From the NCBI GenBank assembly GCA_030670005.1, contig DAOVCL010000003.1, positions 1 to 27,999 on the forward strand: DNA of 27,999 nt. The letters run 5' to 3'. The stretch's first letter is position 1; every line of letters starts with the position of its first letter. Positions 23,194 through 27,999 of this stretch are shown here, piece by piece. Source of the stretch: Candidatus Zixiibacteriota bacterium (GTDB taxonomy: Bacteria > SM23-81 > DAOVCL01). The position numbers and the translations under genes are program-made. The notes below the pieces were generated by a model. It was not told the origin of the DNA. It ran no database searches and saw only the letters and a program-made list of their open reading frames with translations.

Positions 23194-24413
23194 TGAATCT
23201 GAGGGAGCTCTGGGAGGGCATGCTTATGGCCATAAATTCCCTGAGGATGCACAAGATTCGAGCCCTTTTGACCACATTGGGGGTGATCATCGGGGTTATG
23301 ACAGTTGTCACCATCATCTCCCTCATTCAGGGCCTGAACAGAGTCGTCTCCCAACAGGTGGCCGGACTGGGAGCAAATGTCTTCTATCTGCAGAAATACC
23401 CTTGGTTTGCCGGTCGGGAGTGGTTTGAGTATAGGGGCAGAAAGAACCTCACCATAGAGGATGCTCAGGCAATTGCCCGGCTCTGCCCCTCAGTGGAGAG
23501 GGTGGCCCCAGTAATGTATTCTGGGAAAGTGATAAAGTATAAGGATAGATCCACAGAAAGGGTAGGCATAAGGGCCTCGACCCCTCCCTACCAGGAGGTA
23601 AGGAATACCACCGTGGAGAGGGGGAGGTTCTTCACCCAAACTGAGCTAGACCATCGCCGTCAGGTCTGTATCCTGGGTCAAACAATTGTCAAGGGACTCT
23701 TCAGGGATGAGGATCCCCTGGGAAGCCACATCAGGATAGGAGGTAGGAGGTTCTGGGTAGTGGGGATACAGGAGAAGAAGGGGAGTATGTTGGGCGACGA
23801 TATGGATGCCGTGGCGATTATACCCATTACCACCTTTCAGAAGCTCTTCGGCACCCGCCGCTCTGTCTCCATTCTGGTGGAGGCCAAACCCAACCTCTTT
23901 GAGAGGGCCAAAGATGAGGTCACCTCCCTTATGCGTCGCAGAAGGCACATCCCTCCTGACAAGGAGAACGACTTTGCCATCAACACCCAGGATACCATAA
24001 TGAATGTATACAAAAACCTTACTCGGATTCTATTCTTGGTGATGATTGGAGTGAGCTCCATCTCCCTTTTAGTCGGGGGAATTGGGATTATGAACATAAT
24101 GCTCGTCTCGGTCACCGAACGCACCAGGGAGATCGGGATCAGAAAGGCCATTGGGGCGGAGAGGAAGGACATCCTCCTTCAGTTTCTCATCGAGGCCTTG
24201 ATCCTGAGCGGGATAGGGGGGATAATCGGGGTAGGACTGGGAGGAGGAATAGGAAAGCTGGTCTCAGTCCTGACCCCCCTGAAAGCGGCCATTCCCCTCT
24301 GGTCGGTTGGTCTTGGCCTGGGATTCGCCTCCTTGGTTGGCCTTTTCTTTGGCATCTGGCCTGCGGCCAAGGCGGCAAAGCTCGCCCCTATTGTGGCCTT
24401 AAGATACGAGTAG
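23193..24413 (+). CDS. MacB/FtsX-type ABC permease, first copy
   Basis: A 406-aa permease with the MacB topology: an N-terminal membrane segment (about residues 24-44), a large periplasmic MacB_PCD domain (45-275), and three C-terminal segments (about 279-305, 331-357, 368-389). The C-terminal FtsX core is MNIMLVSVTERTREIGIRKA and the protein ends in IVALRYE. GGAGGGA (23181-23187) and the TAATG overlap couple it to the ATPase. It probably forms a heterodimer with the following paralogue to drive export or mechanotransmission. The substrate is unknown (macrolide-type drugs, peptides or lipids are all possible for this family). Confidence 0.93.
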   Translation: MNLRELWEGMLMAINSLRMHKIRALLTTLGVIIGVMTVVTIISLIQGLNRVVSQQVAGLGANVFYLQKYPWFAGREWFEYRGRKNLTIEDAQAIARLCPSVERVAPVMYSGKVIKYKDRSTERVGIRASTPPYQEVRNTTVERGRFFTQTELDHRRQVCILGQTIVKGLFRDEDPLGSHIRIGGRRFWVVGIQEKKGSMLGDDMDAVAIIPITTFQKLFGTRRSVSILVEAKPNLFERAKDEVTSLMRRRRHIPPDKENDFAINTQDTIMNVYKNLTRILFLVMIGVSSISLLVGGIGIMNIMLVSVTERTREIGIRKAIGAERKDILLQFLIEALILSGIGGIIGVGLGGGIGKLVSVLTPLKAAIPLWSVGLGLGFASLVGLFFGIWPAAKAAKLAPIVALRYE

Positions 24414-24417
24414 ACCT

Positions 24418-25638
24418 ATGGAGATAAGGGAGAACATCTCTCAGGCCTTTCAAGCTCTCAAAGCCCACAAGCTGAGATCCTTTCTTACCACCCTGGGGAT
24501 AGTCATCGGAGTAACTACAGTTATCGCCATGCTCTCCCTGATTCAGGGAATGAACAGATCTGTTCAGAGTCAGATAAGATCGCTGGGTTCAAACACCTTC
24601 TATATCCAGAAATTTCCTGCCATCCAGATGGGGAGGCTGAGCGATAAGTACCGGAAGCGTAAGAATCTGACCATAGAGGATGCCCAGGCAGTGGAAAGGC
24701 TCTGTCCGGCCATCAGCAGGGTCTCACCCTATGACTATGAATTCCCGGCAAAGGTCAAATTCAGAGGCGAGAAGACGCCATATATCTCTTTAATTGGGGG
24801 GACATCCGAATTCCTCCAGGTCAACCAGTATGGCTTGGAGAGGGGGAGATCTCTCACCCCTCTGGATGTACAGCACAAAAGACCGGTCGTCGTCTTGGGG
24901 GCAGACATCACTGAGAACCTGTTTCCCCATATAGACCCCATCGGGCAGGATGTGCTCATCAAGGGGCACAAGTTCAGAGTAGTGGGCACGATAGAGCCAA
25001 AGGGAAACTTTTTGGGACAGACTATGGACGACTTTGTGCTCACCCCTATTACTACCTTGATGAAGTTCTATGGGAAGAAGAGGTCGGTGGTCATTGTTGT
25101 CGAGCCGGTGAGCGTGGAAGCCACTGAACTGGCCATCGACCAGGCTACTCAGGTCTTGAGGCGAAGGAGAGGGGTACCCTATGACCGGCCCAACGACTTT
25201 GAGATTATGACCTTGGATATGCTGATGGATGTATACAAGAAGTTGACTGGATCCCTATTTGGGGCTATGGTAGGGATTGGTGCCATCTCCCTTCTGGTTG
25301 GGGGGATTGGGATTATGAACATAATGCTCGTCTCGGTCACCGAGCGCACCAGGGAGATCGGGATCAGGAAGGCCATTGGAGCCAAAAGGGGGGACATTCT
25401 CTATCAGTTTCTCATCGAGGCAGTAACCTTGAGTGGCATCGGGGGAATATTGGGCATTGGCTTAGGGGTGGGGATAGCTGAGCTTGTAGGAGCCATATCC
25501 CCTCTACCAGCAACCATCCCTATCTGGTCGATCCTCTTGGGCTTCTCCTTCTCGGCAGCCGTAGGCATCTTCTTCGGCATATACCCTGCCTCCAAGGCAG
25601 CAAAACTCGACCCCATTGTGGCCTTAAGATACGAGTAA
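24418..25638 (+). CDS. MacB/FtsX-type ABC permease, second copy
   Basis: A 406-aa permease, the same length as its neighbour and clearly a tandem paralogue: RSFLTTLGIVIGVTTVIAML for the first segment, KRKNLTIEDAQAVERLCPAI in the periplasmic domain, and MNIMLVSVTERTREIGIRKA in the FtsX core. The periplasmic domains are diverged, whereas the core is almost identical even in DNA (25306-25379 against 24081-24154, 72 of 74 bases). The start is 4 nt after the previous stop with no visible Shine-Dalgarno site, so translation probably depends on coupling. Last gene of the efflux set. Confidence 0.93.
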   Translation: MEIRENISQAFQALKAHKLRSFLTTLGIVIGVTTVIAMLSLIQGMNRSVQSQIRSLGSNTFYIQKFPAIQMGRLSDKYRKRKNLTIEDAQAVERLCPAISRVSPYDYEFPAKVKFRGEKTPYISLIGGTSEFLQVNQYGLERGRSLTPLDVQHKRPVVVLGADITENLFPHIDPIGQDVLIKGHKFRVVGTIEPKGNFLGQTMDDFVLTPITTLMKFYGKKRSVVIVVEPVSVEATELAIDQATQVLRRRRGVPYDRPNDFEIMTLDMLMDVYKKLTGSLFGAMVGIGAISLLVGGIGIMNIMLVSVTERTREIGIRKAIGAKRGDILYQFLIEAVTLSGIGGILGIGLGVGIAELVGAISPLPATIPIWSILLGFSFSAAVGIFFGIYPASKAAKLDPIVALRYE

Positions 25639-25990
25639 CCCTCCCCTGCTAACCCCATTATACTCCCATCCGTCCCAATGTGCTGTCAGGGCTCCTGACC
25701 TGACAGAGGAAAAGGCCCCACCACTGTCTGAGTGACAGAAACCCCCATCAGATTAAAAACAAGGCAGAGCAAACCACGGATAACCACGGACTGACCCAGC
25801 GCGGCAAAGCCGCAAAGAACGCAAAGTTTAAAGATTTTTAACCAATCGTTTTATTTCATCTCTCTTTTGCTTTTTATTTCCTCTGCGATCTTAATGGCTT
25901 TGCGGTTGCTTTAGCCGAGGGGCTAACCAACCCTGCACTAAAGTGCGGTAGAGGTGGCAGATTCGGGGTTCTGCCACCTCGCTTTGCCAT
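25639..25990. repeat. Repeat mosaic after the efflux genes, with second copy of the 88-bp unit (25819-25907)
   Basis: CTGTCAGG (25683-25690) pairs with 25699-25706. A decayed ACCACGGATAACCACGG tag lies at about 25774-25790. GCGGCAAAGCCGC (25801-25813) leads into the 89-nt unit 25819-25907 shared with 20651-20738. A partial CTTTAGCCGAGGGG lies at 25909-25922. GCACT (25935-25939) pairs with 25942-25946 and has foot GGTAGA. GAGGTGGCAGA (25951-25961) pairs perfectly with 25970-25980 around TTCGGGGT. No gene and no intrinsic terminator are seen. Confidence 0.8.
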
Positions 25991-26011
25991 CAAAAATAGG
26001 CCAAAAACTAC

Positions 26012-26040
26012 TTGCTTAAGTGGTGAATTTGTGCTAAATT
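26012..26040 (+). promoter_or_regulatory. Candidate extended -10 promoter of the MBL hydrolase gene, leaderless geometry
   Basis: TTGCTT (26012-26017, 3 of 6), a 17-nt spacer, and TAAATT (26035-26040, 4 of 6) preceded by TGC, the extended -10 form. Seven bases separate it from ATG 26048, which has no Shine-Dalgarno site, so transcription would begin at the start codon. Confidence 0.45.
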
Positions 26041-26047
26041 TCCCTTA

Positions 26048-27013
26048 ATGGAAGCCTCCATAGCCCCAAATGGGGCCATCCTCTTAGGGGATACGGTAAC
26101 CTGCGATGCCCATTGGGATCGGAGGTTAAGGGTAATAACCCATGTCCATTCCGATCATCTCTGGGGCCTCCAGGAAAGCTTGGAACAATGTGAGGAGGTG
26201 ATCTCCTCCCCAGCCACCAAGGATCTGGTGAGAATACTGAGGGGAATTACCGACCTCACCCCTTTGCCCTTTAGGGAACCCAAAGAATTTGAAGGGGAGA
26301 GGTTAACCCTCTTTAACGCCGGCCACATATTAGGCTCAGCCCAGGTCCTGGTAGAAAAGGCGGATGGACGAAGGATTCTCTACACCGGAGACTTTTGCCT
26401 CAGCCGAGCGGAGGTTATCCCCGCCGACATCCTGGTAATGGAGGCCACCTATGGCCGTCCCGGACAGGTAAGGAGGTTCAAAGGGGAGATGGAGGAAAGG
26501 ATGGGGGAGCTCTTAGAAAAGCTGTTGAGATCAGGCCCGGTTTACATCTTCGGCTACCACGGTAAGTTGCTGGAGGTCTTGGCTATGCTCAAAAGATTAG
26601 GGATCGGAGTGCCTATAATCCTCCCCCAGCGCACCTATCACTTGGCCCAAGTTGGCCAGAGATATGGAATGAGTTTTCCCCCCTACCTCTCCCCCACCAG
26701 CCAGGAGGGGAGAATGGCCAAGTCTAACACCTACATCGCCCTCTACCACACAGGGGCCAAAAGGTATATAAGGGGAGAGGGATATAGGATAACCCTCTCC
26801 GGATGGGAGTTCAACCAACCCTGGAGACAGACATCGGAGAGAGACTTTATCCTGGCTCTGAGCGACCATTCGGATTTTGAGGAGCTTTTGGAATATGCAA
26901 AAAGATGCAGTCCCCAACTGGTTATCACCGACAACTATCGGGCAGGAGATGGCCAAACCCTAGCCAGCCAGATCAGGGGAAACTTGGGGATAGATGCTTT
27001 GGCTATGCCCTAA
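26048..27013 (+). CDS. MBL-fold hydrolase, CPSF/exonuclease-like (COG1236 type)
   Basis: A 321-aa metallo-beta-lactamase-fold protein resembling the RNA/DNA nucleases of the CPSF73/SNM1 branch. Metal ligands are visible: THVHSDH (H32, H34, D36, H37), AGHILGSAQ (H93), YTGDF (D115) and LSDHSDFEEL (H274). EATYG (132-136) is the usual following motif. The protein is short, with a reduced central insertion where beta-CASP enzymes are larger. The stretch where they carry a final histidine reads LVITDN. It resembles stand-alone ligase-associated exonucleases in length, but no ligase is adjacent. Substrate (RNA or DNA, exo or endo) is undetermined. The start is ATG 26048 with a candidate leaderless promoter. 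Confidence 0.8.
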   Translation: MEASIAPNGAILLGDTVTCDAHWDRRLRVITHVHSDHLWGLQESLEQCEEVISSPATKDLVRILRGITDLTPLPFREPKEFEGERLTLFNAGHILGSAQVLVEKADGRRILYTGDFCLSRAEVIPADILVMEATYGRPGQVRRFKGEMEERMGELLEKLLRSGPVYIFGYHGKLLEVLAMLKRLGIGVPIILPQRTYHLAQVGQRYGMSFPPYLSPTSQEGRMAKSNTYIALYHTGAKRYIRGEGYRITLSGWEFNQPWRQTSERDFILALSDHSDFEELLEYAKRCSPQLVITDNYRAGDGQTLASQIRGNLGIDALAMP

Positions 27014-27190
27014 AGTGGTGCTACTGCACTTTAGTGCAGGATAGAACCCTTCAGCTACCCGTCGTCCCCACCCAGAGCGGGTCGGGAAAGCTGAGTAGAG
27101 GGATTCTCGGTGGTTCTACCCCGCGATCAATAGCTGAGCGGTCGGATCCCTGATCTGACCGCGGCAGAATCGGGGCTCTGCCCCCTCGCT
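27014..27190. repeat. Hairpin repeats before nadK
   Basis: CTGCACT (27024-27030) pairs with AGTGCAG (27033-27039), a CTTTAG-centred member. CGGTCGGATC (27139-27148) pairs with 27152-27161 around CCT (one G-T pair). GGCAGA (27163-27168) pairs with 27177-27182 around ATCGGGGC. A TTCTACC foot without a clear stem lies at about 27113-27120. No gene is seen. The frame 26905-27153 overlaps the MBL gene and these repeats. Confidence 0.75.
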
Positions 27191-27197
27191 TAGAATA

Positions 27198-27999
27198 ATG
27201 ATCAAGCGAATCGGTATCATCGCCAACATAGAAAAGCTAAGAACCAAGGAGGTCTTAACCTCCCTGGTGGAGTGGCTGGAAGCCAAAGGGGCAGAATTTA
27301 CCTTAGAGGAGGAGCTTGTCCCTTTGGTGGGTAGGGAGGAACTGGCCTATCCCCGGGAGGAACTTCCCGCTCGCTCCGATATGATCATAGCCTTAGGAGG
27401 AGATGGCACCCTTCTGGCTGCGGCACGGGCGGTGGGGGACTGCGGCACCCCCATCCTCGGGGTAAACTTAGGGAGGCTTGGCTTCCTTACCGAGCTGAAA
27501 CCGGGAGAGATCTTTCTTGCCTTGGAGAGAATCTGGAAGGGGAGCTACACCTTAGAGGAAAGGATGGTGCTCAAGGCAGTGATCCTATCCAGACCAGGAG
27601 AGCCAACCTTCTATGCCCTAAATGACCTGGTGATAGACAAGGGAAGCTTCTCCCGGGTAATCCAACTGGAAACCTACATCAATGGAGAGTCCCTCTCCAC
27701 ATTCTCCGCCGATGGTCTTATTATCTCCACTCCCACCGGGTCCACAGCTTACTCCCTCTCTGCCGGGGGGCCGATCATCAACCCTCAGATGGAGGCCATA
27801 ATCATCACCCCCATCTGTCCTCATAGCCTCTCTGTGAGGCCTATGGTCATCTCCAGGAAGGAGACCTTTGAGGCTGAGGTCTACTCAGACCACAACTCGG
27901 CTATGCTCACCATAGATGGACAGGTAGGATATGAGCTATCCTCTGGGGATAGGGTGAGTACAGAGAGGGCAGATTACAAGATATCTCTGATCCACTCCA
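27198..27999 (+). CDS. nadK: NAD kinase, 3' end cut by the window edge
   Basis: Phosphorylates NAD to NADP in the cytosol. 267 codons are visible with no stop, so roughly the last 15-25 residues lie outside the window. Motifs: GGDGT at residues 67-71 with IALGGDGTLLAAARAV, VNLGRLGFLTEL, ALNDLVIDKG (the ND substrate motif), and DGLIISTPTGSTAYSLSAGG, all diagnostic for the family. ITPICPHSLSVRP and LTIDGQ follow. The start is ATG 27198 (MIKRIGIIAN), which fits the family N-terminus. No Shine-Dalgarno site precedes it, and TAGAAT at 27191-27196 is too close to serve as its -10. The promoter is not clear. Confidence 0.95.
   Translation, partial: MIKRIGIIANIEKLRTKEVLTSLVEWLEAKGAEFTLEEELVPLVGREELAYPREELPARSDMIIALGGDGTLLAAARAVGDCGTPILGVNLGRLGFLTELKPGEIFLALERIWKGSYTLEERMVLKAVILSRPGEPTFYALNDLVIDKGSFSRVIQLETYINGESLSTFSADGLIISTPTGSTAYSLSAGGPIINPQMEAIIITPICPHSLSVRPMVISRKETFEAEVYSDHNSAMLTIDGQVGYELSSGDRVSTERADYKISLIHS

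Noticed and set aside
26905..27153. 82-codon frame at the end of the MBL hydrolase gene
   Set aside because: An alternative frame of the MBL gene that continues into hairpin repeats, with no start signal.
1..27190. DNA uptake sequences linked to comEC
   Set aside because: Uptake sequences are invariant words found inside genes as well. Here the conserved feature is pairing with variable sequence, and copies are strictly intergenic.

Overview
The window is a chromosomal segment of a Gram-negative (diderm) bacterium. The evidence is heptose-LPS genes, a Ton-type ExbB/ExbD/TonB unit, a TolC-family outer-membrane channel and a lipoprotein. All 21 genes I can support are on the + strand. Arginine is written mostly AGG/AGA, coding strands are purine-rich, and isoleucine ATA is frequent. 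This suggests, without proving, a thermophilic or deep-branching uncultured lineage. I cannot name the phylum. No phage, CRISPR, transposase, tRNA or rRNA gene is visible.

Layout. 1-2255: heptosyltransferase (waaF-like) and gmhB, both for LPS inner-core heptose. 2256-3132: an overlapping pair, NusG-domain-II protein and Gx/heptaprenyl-synthase-component-I-like membrane protein. 3354-6829: comEC with a degenerate metallo-beta-lactamase domain, then a DUF4388 protein. 7043-10056: a small membrane protein translationally coupled to valS. 10495-13328: a secreted DUF4139 protein and a TPR lipoprotein. 13518-15935: priA, behind a strong terminator and its own promoter. 16165-18296: exbB-exbD-exbD-tonB, with a near-consensus promoter and a terminator. 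18510-25638: an efflux set (Yip1-family protein, TolC-like channel, MacA-like adaptor, ABC ATPase, two tandem MacB/FtsX-type permeases). 26048-27013: an MBL-fold nuclease-like hydrolase. 27198 to the end: nadK, cut by the window edge.

The unusual part is between the genes. About 3.9 kb (roughly 14%) is non-coding, and nearly every larger gap is a mosaic of short repeated modules. One hairpin family has a CTNNAG centre, changing but still self-complementary arms and a TTCTACC/GGTAGAA foot. A second family has arms such as GCCGTCAGAA or GGTGGCAGAA around a G-rich loop. Unstructured tags (ACCACGGAT..ACACGG, and AATTTCCATTTTCC twice) accompany them. Modules recur in a fixed order, one composite four-hairpin element occurs complete twice in opposite orientations, and another repeat has imperfect terminal inverted repeats. 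Compensatory changes in the arms show that the structure, not the sequence, is preserved. I regard this repeat system as the best candidate for something undescribed here. REP-like mobilisation by an enzyme encoded elsewhere is one hypothesis.

A second theme is initiation. Genes inside operons have good Shine-Dalgarno sites, whereas several first genes (priA, the MBL hydrolase, possibly the DUF4388 gene and the ABC ATPase) lack one and have a -10-like hexamer about 5-9 nt before the start codon. This suggests leaderless or nearly leaderless mRNAs.
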